Shown: positions 16,569-26,735 of the stretch, in pieces
Position numbering within the stretch: the first letter of the stretch is position 1
Layout of the letters: every line of letters starts with the position of its first letter
DNA from: Asticcacaulis tiandongensis
Lineage (GTDB): Bacteria > Pseudomonadota > Alphaproteobacteria > Caulobacterales > Caulobacteraceae
Length of the DNA: 64,000 nt
Assembly (NCBI RefSeq): GCF_006475605.1
Contig: NZ_SSBC01000021.1
Coordinates: forward strand, 104,771 to 168,770
Direction of reading: 5' to 3'
Translations under genes and position numbers: made by a program
The notes under the pieces: model-generated
Databases searched by the model: none
The model's input: the letters and a program-made list of their open reading frames with translations, nothing else
What the model was told of the DNA's origin: nothing

Positions 16569-19112
16569 TCACTTATAGAAAGCGTTGAAGACAAATTTAT
16601 ATGTGTTGTGGCTCTGGCCGCGCCATTGCGGTTCAAAACCGTAGAGCAGTATCTTGCCCTTACCATATTCGACCTCAAGTGCGGCAACCTTGCCCTGAAT
16701 TTTCTCAGGATGGATGGCCACACCGCTCTTCAGCGGGCTTTGGTCGTCGCTGTACTTCGCCAGAACCTTGCCCTTGAAGCCATCTTTAACCTCAAAGACC
16801 GGGCTGTACTGGAACATGACGACGGGCTTCGCTGACAGGCCTGCCGTGAACGGAGAGGCTTCCGCCAGCTCAACCTCAAACAAAGTACCGGCGCTGAAGA
16901 ACTCGTCTCGCGTCAGGCCCTTGGCAAAGTTGCTGACCGGCAGATCGAACAGTTCGATAACCCCGTCGGACGCCCCGTTCATGGCCACCAGCGTACCGCC
17001 TTCGGCAACAAAGCGCTTAAGGGCTTCACCACCAGCGTCACCAATACCACCGGCATATTCCGGCGGTGCCTGCTCTTCGCTCAGACCATTTTTCATGACC
17101 TCAAGCGCCGAGCGGCCACGACCGCCCATATCCGGCAGGATGATGGTGTCATATTTCGACGAAAGCTTGCCGGTGACATCCTTGTTGTACAGGCTTGTCA
17201 GGGCATAGTCGTGCTGCTCAAGCACCCAGCGCGACCAGCCTTCATCCATGTTGGAACCCCACGGACGATACATGCCGATACGCGCAGGCTTGACCGCCGT
17301 CGCTTCCGGTGCCGCCGAAAGGGCTGTGAAATCGACGCTGTACTTGACGGCAATCGGGTTCAGTTTCGCCGCATTCAGACCCGACACCACAAAGCTTTCC
17401 CCATCAGGCGTGGCCGACAACTTACCGCCCGCCTTCACAATGGCATTGGTCGCCGCATAAGAGGCATTGACCTTACGGCTCAGGCTATAGACCTTACCCT
17501 CACCCGTGACACTGCCCTTGGCTTCCGCCTTGGTGATACGTGTCAGGGCTGCCCGCTCGGCGGTGCCCACCGGTGCCTTGATGGCCTCAGACGTCACGCC
17601 CATCTGCATGGGCAGGGTCCAGCCGGTCGCGTCATATGGCAGGTCAGCCGGTGTGCCGCCCTGACCGCTCAGAACGATGTCAGGATATTTCTGCACCTCC
17701 AGAAGTTCCGGCAGCAGACCGGAATAGGCCTGATCGGTCAACATGACATAAGACCCCGCCGGATAGGTCTTGCCCCCCAGCGTGATGTCCGAAGCCGCCT
17801 GATGCACCTCAAGGCCGTGATCGATGAAGATTTGCGCCAGTTGCGCGGTTTCCACCATGTCGGTCTGACCGGCAGGCAGGACATAACCATGCAGCCCGTC
17901 ATCGACATATTTGCGGATATTGTCACGACCGGCCTGATAGCGGTTATACAGCAATACTTCACGATACTTTACACCGGTATCGAGGATAGCCATGGACGAG
18001 GTCACACCGTAATCGACCGAATCCTTCAGACGCCACCAGCCGCCCTTCCACGGGTTTGGATACATGATCTGAGGCGCGAAATCCTTACGATTTTCCGGGA
18101 AATCCTTCGGATCGTAGAACTTGGGTGTCGCCGAATCGTGGGCAATTTCCGTGAAGAAGGAAATGGTGTTGCGGAACACGTGCGTATAATCAAGGAAGCC
18201 CGCATACCAGTTATCAAAGCGTGCCTGCGCAATCGCGCCCGGCTTATTTTCATGCTCGAAACGCGCCATCATGTTGGTACCCAGCGCATTGGTCCAGATA
18301 CGCATGTTCTGGTGCACATTATTTGACACCGGATCAGCGAACGGCGGCACCCAGATACGGGCAGGCGTTGGTGCAACCTGGTGGTGCGACACCCAGATCA
18401 CCGGATCATAAACCTGCACCGCTTCATAGACCGTGCGGCTTTCGGTCATGTTCAGCATATAGCCGTCACGGTTGTTATCGTGGCCGACATATTCCTGATA
18501 GAGGTACGGCATACGTGAGGTTTCGTACTTGGTGCCGAGGTTCTGTTTGTACCAGTCAACGATCCAGTTCTGACCGTCAGGGTTCAGCGACGGCCACAGG
18601 ATCAGGATGACATCATTAAGAATAGCGTCAACTTCCGCATCCCCTTGCGTGGCGACCATCTTGTAGGCCAGCGCCAGAGCCGTCTGGTGTGCCGCCACTT
18701 CTGACGGGTGCATACCGCCATCTATGTGGATGATGATCTTGCCTTCTGCCGCCAGTGCCTTCGCATCAGCATCCGTAAGGCCACGCGCATTGGCCAGTTG
18801 CTTGGAAATGGCAATGTGACGGTCAAGATTGGCGATGTTTTCCGGCGAGGAAATAACCGCATATTGCAGGGTTTGACCGTGGGTCGATTTACCGACCTCA
18901 AACATCTTGATACGGTCTGAACTGGCCTCAAGCGCCTTCATATATTTGATGGCTTCCTTGAAATCAGCCACCTTATAGTCATCACCGATTTCATAACCGA
19001 GCACGGCGGTTGCGGTCGGCACCTCGGCCTGCGCCAGCGGCGCAGACAGGGCCAGAGCCAGAACCGATGCGGCCATGAGCGAACCGGTCTTGAAGCTAAA
19101 GTGTTTCGTCAT
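16569..19112 (-). CDS. Secreted M14 zinc carboxypeptidase
   Basis: An 847-residue exported metallopeptidase. The start at 19112 (MTKHFSF) follows AAGGAA at 9-nt spacing; the frame extends 7 codons further without a ribosome site. Signal peptide about 1-29 (ending PLAQA). The M14 domain (about 40-390) has HxxE zinc ligands at H135/E138 (GGMHPSEV), SLNPDG at about 175-180, and a third His at 243/244 (VSHHQ). A long C-terminal region (about 400-847) includes a segment resembling a glutamine-amidotransferase-like fold, as in other large M14 proteins. It probably trims C-terminal amino acids from peptides in the periplasm, between the TonB receptor and the permease. Confidence 0.88.
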   Translation of the reverse strand: MTKHFSFKTGSLMAASVLALALSAPLAQAEVPTATAVLGYEIGDDYKVADFKEAIKYMKALEASSDRIKMFEVGKSTHGQTLQYAVISSPENIANLDRHIAISKQLANARGLTDADAKALAAEGKIIIHIDGGMHPSEVAAHQTALALAYKMVATQGDAEVDAILNDVILILWPSLNPDGQNWIVDWYKQNLGTKYETSRMPYLYQEYVGHDNNRDGYMLNMTESRTVYEAVQVYDPVIWVSHHQVAPTPARIWVPPFADPVSNNVHQNMRIWTNALGTNMMARFEHENKPGAIAQARFDNWYAGFLDYTHVFRNTISFFTEIAHDSATPKFYDPKDFPENRKDFAPQIMYPNPWKGGWWRLKDSVDYGVTSSMAILDTGVKYREVLLYNRYQAGRDNIRKYVDDGLHGYVLPAGQTDMVETAQLAQIFIDHGLEVHQAASDITLGGKTYPAGSYVMLTDQAYSGLLPELLEVQKYPDIVLSGQGGTPADLPYDATGWTLPMQMGVTSEAIKAPVGTAERAALTRITKAEAKGSVTGEGKVYSLSRKVNASYAATNAIVKAGGKLSATPDGESFVVSGLNAAKLNPIAVKYSVDFTALSAAPEATAVKPARIGMYRPWGSNMDEGWSRWVLEQHDYALTSLYNKDVTGKLSSKYDTIILPDMGGRGRSALEVMKNGLSEEQAPPEYAGGIGDAGGEALKRFVAEGGTLVAMNGASDGVIELFDLPVSNFAKGLTRDEFFSAGTLFEVELAEASPFTAGLSAKPVVMFQYSPVFEVKDGFKGKVLAKYSDDQSPLKSGVAIHPEKIQGKVAALEVEYGKGKILLYGFEPQWRGQSHNTYKFVFNAFYK

Positions 19113-19222
19113 CTGGGGTTTCCTTAAACACATCCGTATTCAAACAGGATGAGCATCAAAATCTTAGCGGAAAAGTACCGCCCGAAGGGAGAGAGAGCGC
19201 CCCTCCGGGCGGGGTAGTTGAC

Positions 19223-21541
19223 TTAGTTGAAGCGCTTGGTCAGGCTTACGCCCACAGTGCGCGGCATGGCGCTGGTGGCAGACCCGCCGAGTGGCGTCGT
19301 CGATGAGTTGGTCAGACGCACAATCGCCACATCATTCAGAAGGTTGTTGATGTAGAGCGAGGCTTCCCAGTCACCGGCATCGTTCACGACACCACCGCGC
19401 AGGTTCACCAGCGTATAGGCCGGGTTCTTCATGGCGTAGGTGTCGTTCGGATTAAGGGTCGAGAAGGACGGGCCAACATAGTTGACGTCTGCCCGCAGGA
19501 AGCCTTCATATGCCCCCGTCAGCGGGAACTGATAGTTGCCTGAGATCGCGGCCTTGTGCTTGGGGATAAAGGTGATGCGGTCGCCCTTGCGGCCGGCCGA
19601 AGTCACATAGTCGTTGATCTGGTCTTCGGTCAGTTGCGCATCATTATAGCTGTAGTTGGCATTGATGGTCACGCCCTGCGCCGGCACATAGGTGCCCTCA
19701 AGCTCAAAGCCCTTGACCTCGGCCTTACCGGCGTTGGAAATAAAGCTGAAAGCGCCGTTCGGCGTACGGCCCGACACCTGCATATTATCCCACTGCACCA
19801 GATAGACCGCACCGTTCAGCACCAGACTGCGGTTAAACCACATGGTCTTGAAACCGGCCTCATAGTTGGTCAGGCTGTCAGAACCATAAGGGATCAGCGC
19901 ATCCGGCAGACCAAAGGTCTGGTTGACGCCACCCGGACGGAAGCCTTCGGACACGTTACCGTAGACCATGATGTCAGAATTGACGTCATAGCTCAGATTG
20001 GCCTTGAAGATGGTGCCATCTTCCTTGGTGTTGCGCTCATAATAGGGACGCAGATTTGCCCCGATCAGATCCCACGGAATAACGGTCTCGCCGCCAACCA
20101 TTTTTTCGTATTCGAAATAGCGACCACCCAATGTCAGCTTCAGCTTGTCGGTGAAATCATAGGTCATTTCACCGAACAGGGCCTTTTGCTTCAGTTCATC
20201 GACCACATAGCGGTAGTAGATGTACTTGATCGGCTCAAGCAGCAGGCCGGTTTCCAGATCACCGAGAACGTCCGAGCCTACGGTATCCTGATTACGGTCT
20301 TCGTAATAAGCACCAACGGTAAAGTTGAAGTTGCCTTCAAAATTGGACGACAGGCGCAGTTCGTTCGTCCAGTTACGTACCTCATCCGGATAATAGATCG
20401 CGGCCGGATAATAGCTGTTCACGTAATCAAGATAGTCCGCATATTGCTGCGTACCATCCACGCAGGTGACTCCGAGAAACGCCGAGCATCTGGCCACGGT
20501 ACGGTAGCTTGCGACATAGTTCGTATCATCAGCGGCATAAACCGAGTTGGCACGGAAATAGCTGGTATTGCCGGTCAGGGTGTAGTTCCCCAGATCCCAG
20601 TTCGCCGTCAGGGAATAGATCTTGGTATCTTCGGTATAGGGCAGGATCAGCTTGTTGTCGGTCTGATATTCACCGATCCCCGGGAACCAGGTGTTGTTAC
20701 CCACCGCGTCGGTCTTCTGGGTATAGAAACCGGCATCGATCGTCAGGGCATCGGTGGCGTTGTAACGCAGCAGGATGCGCCCGCCCTTTACGTTGCTGGT
20801 GTTATAATCCTCCTTACCCAGGAAGACGTTATCAAGGTAACCGCCCTGATCACGTTCATAGAGCACAACGCGCGCGGCCAGCTTGTCTTCGATCAGCGGC
20901 ACGTTGGCCATGACGTTGTAATTATAGCTGTCACCACCGCCATCGGTAGTCTGGTAACCGGCGCTGAAAGAGCCTTCATATACCTGCCGTGGCTTTTTCA
21001 TGATCATGCGCACCGCGCCGCCCATGGTCGAACCGCCAAACAGTGTCCCCTGAGGCCCGCGCAGAACTTCGATACGTTCAACATCCGAAGCCGTCGTATC
21101 GGGGTTACGGCCACCGGCGTCCGAAGACACGCCGACCGAACCGGTGATCGGCGTTTCGTCGTAGAATACGCCAACCAGCGCTTCACCCGTGCCCTGAATA
21201 CCCCGAAGACTGACGCGGCCACGACCGGGGCCGTCATCGGATACCTTAAGGCTGGGGACGAACTTGACGTAGTCCTGCATGGTCATCGCACCGGTCTTTT
21301 CCAGTGTCTCGGCGGTGACAGCGGAAATAGCCATAGGTGTCTTCTGAATGCGCGTGCTGCGCTTGGTCGATGTAACCGTGATTTCGGTTATGCCGGTGTC
21401 CTCAATGACCTCGGCGGCATCTGAAGCGTCGTCAGCTGCAAAAGCTGAACCACTTGCAGCCAGTAAGGTGGTTGCCAAAAGCAGCGTACGCATGGAAGTG
21501 CCCCGAGTGCGGCGGGACGAGCGGTTATCTTTATGTGCCAT
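19223..21541 (-). CDS. TonB-dependent receptor (probable peptide uptake)
   Basis: A 772-residue outer-membrane receptor. The start at 21541 has AAGGG at 9-nt spacing; an internal Met (at 21493) begins the hydrophobic signal segment RTLLLATTLLAASGSAFA. Then come a TonB-box-like ITEITVTSTKR, a plug (about 60-190: AISAVTAETLEKTGAMTMQDY, VERIEVLRGPQGTLFGGSTMGG) and a barrel ending VSLTKRFN. It belongs to the general iron/vitamin/peptide receptor type rather than the Xanthomonas/Caulobacter polysaccharide type. It heads the unit receptor - M14 peptidase - permease, so peptides are the likely cargo. A HutC-like half-palindrome 67 bp upstream hints at co-regulation with histidine degradation. Confidence 0.9.
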   Translation of the reverse strand: MAHKDNRSSRRTRGTSMRTLLLATTLLAASGSAFAADDASDAAEVIEDTGITEITVTSTKRSTRIQKTPMAISAVTAETLEKTGAMTMQDYVKFVPSLKVSDDGPGRGRVSLRGIQGTGEALVGVFYDETPITGSVGVSSDAGGRNPDTTASDVERIEVLRGPQGTLFGGSTMGGAVRMIMKKPRQVYEGSFSAGYQTTDGGGDSYNYNVMANVPLIEDKLAARVVLYERDQGGYLDNVFLGKEDYNTSNVKGGRILLRYNATDALTIDAGFYTQKTDAVGNNTWFPGIGEYQTDNKLILPYTEDTKIYSLTANWDLGNYTLTGNTSYFRANSVYAADDTNYVASYRTVARCSAFLGVTCVDGTQQYADYLDYVNSYYPAAIYYPDEVRNWTNELRLSSNFEGNFNFTVGAYYEDRNQDTVGSDVLGDLETGLLLEPIKYIYYRYVVDELKQKALFGEMTYDFTDKLKLTLGGRYFEYEKMVGGETVIPWDLIGANLRPYYERNTKEDGTIFKANLSYDVNSDIMVYGNVSEGFRPGGVNQTFGLPDALIPYGSDSLTNYEAGFKTMWFNRSLVLNGAVYLVQWDNMQVSGRTPNGAFSFISNAGKAEVKGFELEGTYVPAQGVTINANYSYNDAQLTEDQINDYVTSAGRKGDRITFIPKHKAAISGNYQFPLTGAYEGFLRADVNYVGPSFSTLNPNDTYAMKNPAYTLVNLRGGVVNDAGDWEASLYINNLLNDVAIVRLTNSSTTPLGGSATSAMPRTVGVSLTKRFN

Positions 21542-21607
21542 CTGAATATCCCTTTTCAGAATTCTAGCTGTTTGGGAGCCTGACCACTGAGCCAGGGCAG
21601 CTGAATT

Positions 21608-21619
21608 ATGTATAGACTT
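21608..21619. promoter_or_regulatory. HutC-like site before the peptide receptor
   Basis: ATGTATAGACTT matches 10 of 12 bases of the perfect palindrome between hutI and hutF (ATGTATATACAT) and 11 of 12 of that region's second copy. It lies 67 bp before the receptor start. Function as a HutC operator is inferred. Confidence 0.35.
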
Positions 21620-21919
21620 ATTGCTGATGGCCGCGTCGTCAACCGTGCATTACGCACATGCGAAATGGAAAAAGCCGGGCTCGAGTCTTTTTGACGTAGC
21701 GCTGATATTTATATTTAATTATAAAATACAATATATTAATTGGTGCAAAATGCACTTAATCACGCAATATTACCAATAACTTCACTGATGTTATTTGTCT
21801 TAATTTCAACATATTTCAATTTGTTACACCCATTTGAATATTAATTACTAATGAAACCATTTCCTTTTTACAGAGTCCTTCCACCTTCCGTTGCGTCATC
21901 CATGACCACAACGGCGACA
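21620..21919. other. AT-rich intergenic stretch without a gene
   Basis: This lies between the receptor promoter area and the hut terminator. It is strongly AT-rich from about 21,700 to 21,870. I see no ORF, tRNA or clear RNA structure; it probably carries promoter elements of the receptor gene. Confidence 0.5.
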
Positions 21920-21947
21920 TAAAAAAAGCCCCCGCACAGGCGGGGGC
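21920..21947 (-). terminator. Rho-independent terminator of the hutIHGUD operon
   Basis: On the minus strand an 8-bp GC stem (GCCCCCGC with GCGGGGGC, loop of 4) is followed by seven to eight T residues (21920-21927 on the plus strand are A). It is about 150 bp past the hutD stop. Confidence 0.85.
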
Positions 21948-21979
21948 AAGGTGACAGGTCAGGAGATCGGAGCGTTTTC

Positions 21980-22057
21980 CCAATAAGTGCCGCACTTATT
22001 GGATAAGAAAGAGCGACAAACAAAAATCAGAGCAAATTCTGTTCAGAATTTACTCTG
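21980..22057. repeat. Paired palindromes downstream of hutD
   Basis: Two adjacent inverted repeats occur here: CCAATAAGTG (21980-21989) with CACTTATTGG (21993-22002), and CAGAGCAAATTCTG (22028-22041) with CAGAATTTACTCTG (22044-22057, one mismatch). The layout resembles REP/BIME-like intergenic palindromes. No coding capacity is seen. Confidence 0.5.
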
Positions 22058-22094
22058 ACCGTGTTGACCTGAGTGGGTATGCGAATGGCGCTTG

Positions 22095-22664
22095 TTATAA
22101 CTTCCCCTGAGGCCAGACGGCTTTTATCAGCCGGATCAGCAAAACCGCCCCATGACCCACCCTAAGGCTTTTCGGCCCCGTTGCTTCAAAATGCAGCAGA
22201 TCAAACGCCGACAGGACATGGCCTGAAACCTCAGCCGTCTTCAGGGCAAATACAAACCCCTCCCCTGCCTCGACCGGTAGCACGTCACCCGTTTCCCCGC
22301 CGATGATTTCGGCACTGAAGCGTCCTCTGCGGGTCATGATATTCAGATCGGTAACCGAAGCACTGACCGGCGCACCGAATGCCGGTAACTCGCCGTCAAA
22401 CCGGAGAGAGTCACCGCCCCCCAGCTCATGCCAGACGCCATTGACCTCCAGCCGCATTCGCCCCTCAAGCAGGGTCAGATGCCGGTCTATGCCACGAAAG
22501 ACGGAGAACGCCCCCGCCTTATCGACCGTCGCCATACTGATGCGCCACTGAAAATTATGCATCCCCGCACCGGACGGGAAGACCGCCAGTTCCTGCGTCT
22601 GCCCGCCACCGTTTTTCCACGAGACGGTTTTACGATCGGCAGCGGGCAGAAGCGTCAGTTTCAT
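22095..22664 (-). CDS. hutD: HutD family protein
   Basis: A 189-residue cytoplasmic cupin-like protein of the HutD family, found in histidine utilisation loci and thought to limit overactivity of the pathway. Recognisable features are WKNGGGQTQELAVFP (about residues 16-30) and FQWRISMATVD (about 38-48), both typical of the family. It is the last gene of the hutIHGUD unit, 15 bp after hutU, with the operon terminator downstream. Biochemical function is not established for the family. Confidence 0.9.
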   Translation of the reverse strand: MKLTLLPAADRKTVSWKNGGGQTQELAVFPSGAGMHNFQWRISMATVDKAGAFSVFRGIDRHLTLLEGRMRLEVNGVWHELGGGDSLRFDGELPAFGAPVSASVTDLNIMTRRGRFSAEIIGGETGDVLPVEAGEGFVFALKTAEVSGHVLSAFDLLHFEATGPKSLRVGHGAVLLIRLIKAVWPQGKL

Positions 22665-22679
22665 CCCAATATACCCCCC

Positions 22680-24347
22680 TTAAAGTATGCCCGGCAGATC
22701 GAGACCCTTTTCACGGGCGCAATCGAGTGCAATCTCGTAACCCGCATCGGCATGACGCATGACGCCGGTCGCCGGATCATTCCACAATACACGCCCCAGA
22801 CGCCTGGCCGCTTCGTCAGTACCGTCGGCAACGATGACAACACCGGAATGCTGCGAATAGCCCATGCCGACGCCACCGCCGTGATGCAGACTGACCCATG
22901 TGGCACCCGATGCCGTGTTCAGGAGCGCATTGAGCAATGGCCAGTCAGATACTGTGCCTGAGCCATCCTTCATGGCCTCAGTTTCACGGTTCGGAGACGC
23001 CACAGAACCGGAATCCAGATGGTCACGACCGATCACCACCGGTGCCTTCAGTTCCCCATTTTTGACCATCTCATTGAAGGCCAGCCCCAGACGGTGACGA
23101 TCCCCAAGCCCGACCCAGCAGATACGCGCCGGCAAGCCCTGAAACTGAATCTTCTCCCGCGCCATATCCAGCCAGTTATGCAGATGCGCATTGTCCGGCA
23201 AAAGCTCTTTCACCTTGGCATCGGTCTTATAGATATCTTCCGGATCACCCGACAGCGCCGCCCAGCGGAACGGCCCGATCCCGCGACAGAACAACGGACG
23301 TATATAGGCCGGTACAAAGCCCGGAAAATCAAAGGCGTTCTCAACCCCTTCATCCAGCGCCATCTGACGGATATTGTTACCGTAATCGACCGTCGGCACA
23401 CCGGCCTTCTGGAAATCGAGCATAGCCCGCACATGCTGCGCCATGGTCGTACGCGCGGCTTTGGCTACGGCGGCCGGATCACTTTCACGCTTGCTGATCC
23501 ATTGCTCAACCGTCCAGCCCGAAGGCAGATAGCCGTTGACCGGATCGTGGGCTGACGTCTGATCGGTCAGAAGATCAGGCAGGACGCCACGTTTCAGCAA
23601 CTCCGGCAGAATATCCGCCGCATTACCCAGCAAACCGACCGAAATCGGCTTTTTCGCCTCGCAAGACTCCCTGATCCATTGCAGGGCTTCATCAAGGCTT
23701 TCGGTCGAACGATCCAGATACCCCGTCCGCAGACGCATATCGATGCGTGACGGTTGACACTCAATAGCCAGACACGACGCCCCCGCCATAACCGAGGCCA
23801 GAGGCTGCGCCCCGCCCATTCCCCCAAGACCAGCGGTCAAAAGCCACTTGCCCGACAGGTCGCCGTCATAATGCTGACGGCCCATCTCGACAAAGGTCTC
23901 ATAGGTGCCCTGAACGATGCCCTGCGCCCCGATATAGATCCATGAACCGGCCGTCATCTGGCCGTACATCATCAGGCCTTTTTTATCGAGTTCATTGAAA
24001 TGCTCCCAATTGGCCCATTTGGGCACAATGTTTGAGTTGGCAATCAGGACGCGCGGCGCATTTTCGTGGGTTTCAAACACACCGACCGGCTTGCCTGACT
24101 GCACCAGAAGCGTCTGGTTGGTCTCAAGACGCTTCAGCGTCTCAACGATCTTGTCATAACAGTCCCAGTTGCGCGCCGCACGGCCAATACCGCCATAGAC
24201 CACGAGTTCTTCGGGGTTTTCAGCAACATCCGGATGCAGATTATTCATCAGCATCCTGAGTGCGGCCTCAGTCAGCCAGGATCTGGCACTCAGTTCCGTA
24301 CCCGTTGCCGGATAAATGACGCGACGGTTTTCAATTTGGGAGGACAC
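22680..24347 (-). CDS. hutU: Urocanate hydratase
   Basis: A 555-residue NAD-dependent urocanase, the usual family length, converting urocanate to imidazolone propionate in step two of histidine degradation. Conserved blocks are visible throughout: [15 protein letters not shown] near the N-terminus, [15 protein letters not shown] (about 168-182, nucleotide-binding region), and [19 protein letters not shown] with [13 protein letters not shown] near the C-terminus. It lies 37 bp after hutG and 15 bp before hutD on the minus strand. Confidence 0.98.
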   Translation of the reverse strand: MSSQIENRRVIYPATGTELSARSWLTEAALRMLMNNLHPDVAENPEELVVYGGIGRAARNWDCYDKIVETLKRLETNQTLLVQSGKPVGVFETHENAPRVLIANSNIVPKWANWEHFNELDKKGLMMYGQMTAGSWIYIGAQGIVQGTYETFVEMGRQHYDGDLSGKWLLTAGLGGMGGAQPLASVMAGASCLAIECQPSRIDMRLRTGYLDRSTESLDEALQWIRESCEAKKPISVGLLGNAADILPELLKRGVLPDLLTDQTSAHDPVNGYLPSGWTVEQWISKRESDPAAVAKAARTTMAQHVRAMLDFQKAGVPTVDYGNNIRQMALDEGVENAFDFPGFVPAYIRPLFCRGIGPFRWAALSGDPEDIYKTDAKVKELLPDNAHLHNWLDMAREKIQFQGLPARICWVGLGDRHRLGLAFNEMVKNGELKAPVVIGRDHLDSGSVASPNRETEAMKDGSGTVSDWPLLNALLNTASGATWVSLHHGGGVGMGYSQHSGVVIVADGTDEAARRLGRVLWNDPATGVMRHADAGYEIALDCAREKGLDLPGIL

Positions 24348-24384
24348 AGCCAGACTCCTTGGGCTACGCAGAAAACAAAAAAAA

Positions 24385-25197
24385 TTAAACGCGGGCGAAA
24401 TGGATCGCGGCGTCGATCAGAGGCATGAGCACGTCGCGCAGACCTTGCGCCCGCTCAGAATCATAGGGGGTGGGCCAGTTGTCGGGCGTGACCTCAGACG
24501 GCTCATCCATGTATCCGCGACAGGCCAGCTCCATCTGGATGGCATGGACGCCGCGCATGGGCCGTCCATAATGGCGCGTGGTCCAGCCGCCCTTGAAGCG
24601 GCCATTGACCACATGGCTGAAGCCGCTTCGGCCACACAGTTGCGCGATAGCCAGACTTAAGGCCGGATCACAGGTCTGCCCGCCATTGGTACCAATATTG
24701 AACTGCGGCAACTCACCTTCAAACAGACGTGAAATATGCGAGCGGATCGAATGGGCATCATAAAGCACGACCCGTGGATGCAAGGCCTTCAGCCGCTCAA
24801 TTTCCGCCTCAATCGCCTGATGATAGGGATCAAACCACGTCAGGCGGCGCTGCGTGATTTCCGCCTCGTCAGGGGCCTGCCCCGACCGGTAAAGCGCTTC
24901 ACCATCAAAGCTTACGGTCGGACACAGTTCCGTCGTCGCCTGCCCCGGATAGAGCGAAGCCCCCGACGGATCACGGTTTACATCAATCACGGTACGCGAA
25001 AGCGTCGTACGCACCGTGGTCACATTCATACCGGCGGCAAAGTCATAGAGCTGATGAATCCACCAATCTGCATCCTTGCGCCCCATCCAGCCCGACACCA
25101 GACGATCCTCTATGTCGAACGGGATATCCGTGCCTGTATGCGGAAAGGCGATTATAACCGGCGCATGGCCTCTGCTGATCTCAAGAAAATCGGCCAT
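24385..25197 (-). CDS. hutG: N-formylglutamate deformylase
   Basis: A 270-residue N-formylglutamate amidohydrolase. It performs the last step of the five-step Hut route, hydrolysing N-formylglutamate to glutamate and formate. The family pattern is clear: [11 protein letters not shown] near the N-terminus, [25 protein letters not shown], [19 protein letters not shown] ([15 protein letters not shown]) and a late [11 protein letters not shown]. Its start codon overlaps the hutH stop, so the two are translationally coupled. Its presence together with HutF shows the deiminase branch rather than the formamide-releasing HutE-type branch. Confidence 0.96.
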   Translation of the reverse strand: MADFLEISRGHAPVIIAFPHTGTDIPFDIEDRLVSGWMGRKDADWWIHQLYDFAAGMNVTTVRTTLSRTVIDVNRDPSGASLYPGQATTELCPTVSFDGEALYRSGQAPDEAEITQRRLTWFDPYHQAIEAEIERLKALHPRVVLYDAHSIRSHISRLFEGELPQFNIGTNGGQTCDPALSLAIAQLCGRSGFSHVVNGRFKGGWTTRHYGRPMRGVHAIQMELACRGYMDEPSEVTPDNWPTPYDSERAQGLRDVLMPLIDAAIHFARV

Positions 25198-26735
25198 CAG
25201 CCACCTACCTCCGGCAGTTCAAACGTCACCGCCGCCACCAGTTCACCCCGCGACACAAAGCCTATCGCCGCCTCAAGATCGGGATGAAAATGCCGGTCAT
25301 CCTCAAGCGCCGGCACGACCTTGCGCGTGGCGGCCCGCGCCCGTTCCAGCACTTCGGATGAGGTCAGGGGCGCATGAAAATCAATGCCCTGCGCCGCCGC
25401 CAGAAGCTCGATGGCGATCACGGCAAAGGCGTTGTTCGCCATATCCATCAGGCGGCGCGCCCCATGTGCGGCCATAGACACATGGTCTTCCTGATTGGCG
25501 GAGGTCGGGATTGAATCCACCGAAGCGGGAAAGGCCCGCTGCTTGTTCTCGGAAATCAACGCCGCCGCCGTCACCTGCGGGATCATAAAGCCTGAATTAA
25601 GTCCCGGACGCGGCGTCAGGAAAGCGGGCAGACCCGAAAGCGCCGGATCAACCAGCATGGCGATACGGCGTTCGGCAATCGACCCGATTTCACAAATCGC
25701 CATAGCAATTATATCTGCCGCAAAGGCCACCGGCTCGGCATGGAAGTTCCCCCCCGAAAGCGCTTCGTCACCGTCTTCACCCGTAAAGATCAGCGGATTA
25801 TCCGACACACAATTGGCCTCAAGCGACAGGGTGTGGGCCGCCTGACGCAGCACATCCAGCGCCGCCCCCATGACCTGCGGCTGACAGCGCAGACAATAGG
25901 GGTCCTGAACGCGGTTATCATTTTCAATGTGCGAAGCCCGAATGGCCGAACCACTCATCAACTGTCGCAAAGCCGCTGCCGTATCTATCTGGCCCTGATG
26001 GCGACGCAATATATGGATACGCGGATCAAACGGCGCATCCGACCCCTTGGCAGCTTCGGTCGAAAGCGCCCCCGTGATCAGCGCCGTCTGCATCAGGCGC
26101 TCGGCCTCAAACAATCCGGCCAGCGCATTCGCCGTTGAAAACTGCGTGCCATTAAGCAGAGCCAACCCTTCCTTCGGGCCTGGGGTAAACGGCTTAAGCC
26201 CCGCCGCCTCAAGCGCCTCTGCCGCCGGAACAGGCTTGCCCGCCACATCGATATGGCCATAGCCCAGCATGGTTGCCGCCATGTGTGACAAAGGTGCCAG
26301 ATCGCCTGATGCGCCGACCGATCCCTGACACGGCACCACCGGTATCAGATCAGCCTCAAGCATGGCCTGCATAAGCTCAAGTGTTTCAGGCCGTATTCCC
26401 GATGCGCCCTGCGCCAGCGAGGTCAGCTTCAGCGCCATCATCAGACGAATGACCGCCTTGGGCGACGGCGCGCCGACACCGGCGGCATGGCTCAGGATGA
26501 TATTGTACTGAAGCCTGACCAGATCGGCATCCTCGATACGCGTCGAAGCCAGCTTGCCAAATCCGGTATTGATGCCATAGACCGGCTCACCTTTCGCCAG
26601 AATACGCGCAATGGCCTCAGCGCTTTTTTGCACCCCTTCCATACAGGCCGGATCGAGGCGAAACCCGGCCCCGCGATAAATGGCCCGCCATTGCGACAGG
26701 CTGACCGAACCGGCGGTGAGGGTAAGGGTACTCAT
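25197..26735 (-). CDS. hutH: Histidine ammonia-lyase
   Basis: A 512-residue histidase, deaminating L-histidine to urocanate. The Ala142-Ser143-Gly144 triad ([14 protein letters not shown]) that cyclises to the MIO cofactor is intact, as are [11 protein letters not shown] (53-63) and the C-terminal [14 protein letters not shown]. Length is normal. Its start overlaps the hutI stop by 4 bases and its stop touches the hutG start, so hutI-hutH-hutG are tightly coupled. Confidence 0.98.
   Translation of the reverse strand: MSTLTLTAGSVSLSQWRAIYRGAGFRLDPACMEGVQKSAEAIARILAKGEPVYGINTGFGKLASTRIEDADLVRLQYNIILSHAAGVGAPSPKAVIRLMMALKLTSLAQGASGIRPETLELMQAMLEADLIPVVPCQGSVGASGDLAPLSHMAATMLGYGHIDVAGKPVPAAEALEAAGLKPFTPGPKEGLALLNGTQFSTANALAGLFEAERLMQTALITGALSTEAAKGSDAPFDPRIHILRRHQGQIDTAAALRQLMSGSAIRASHIENDNRVQDPYCLRCQPQVMGAALDVLRQAAHTLSLEANCVSDNPLIFTGEDGDEALSGGNFHAEPVAFAADIIAMAICEIGSIAERRIAMLVDPALSGLPAFLTPRPGLNSGFMIPQVTAAALISENKQRAFPASVDSIPTSANQEDHVSMAAHGARRLMDMANNAFAVIAIELLAAAQGIDFHAPLTSSEVLERARAATRKVVPALEDDRHFHPDLEAAIGFVSRGELVAAVTFELPEVGG

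Noticed and set aside
19556..21424. Very long plus-strand frame opposite the peptide receptor
   Set aside because: It is an antisense shadow typical of high-GC coding DNA, while the minus-strand receptor is unambiguous.
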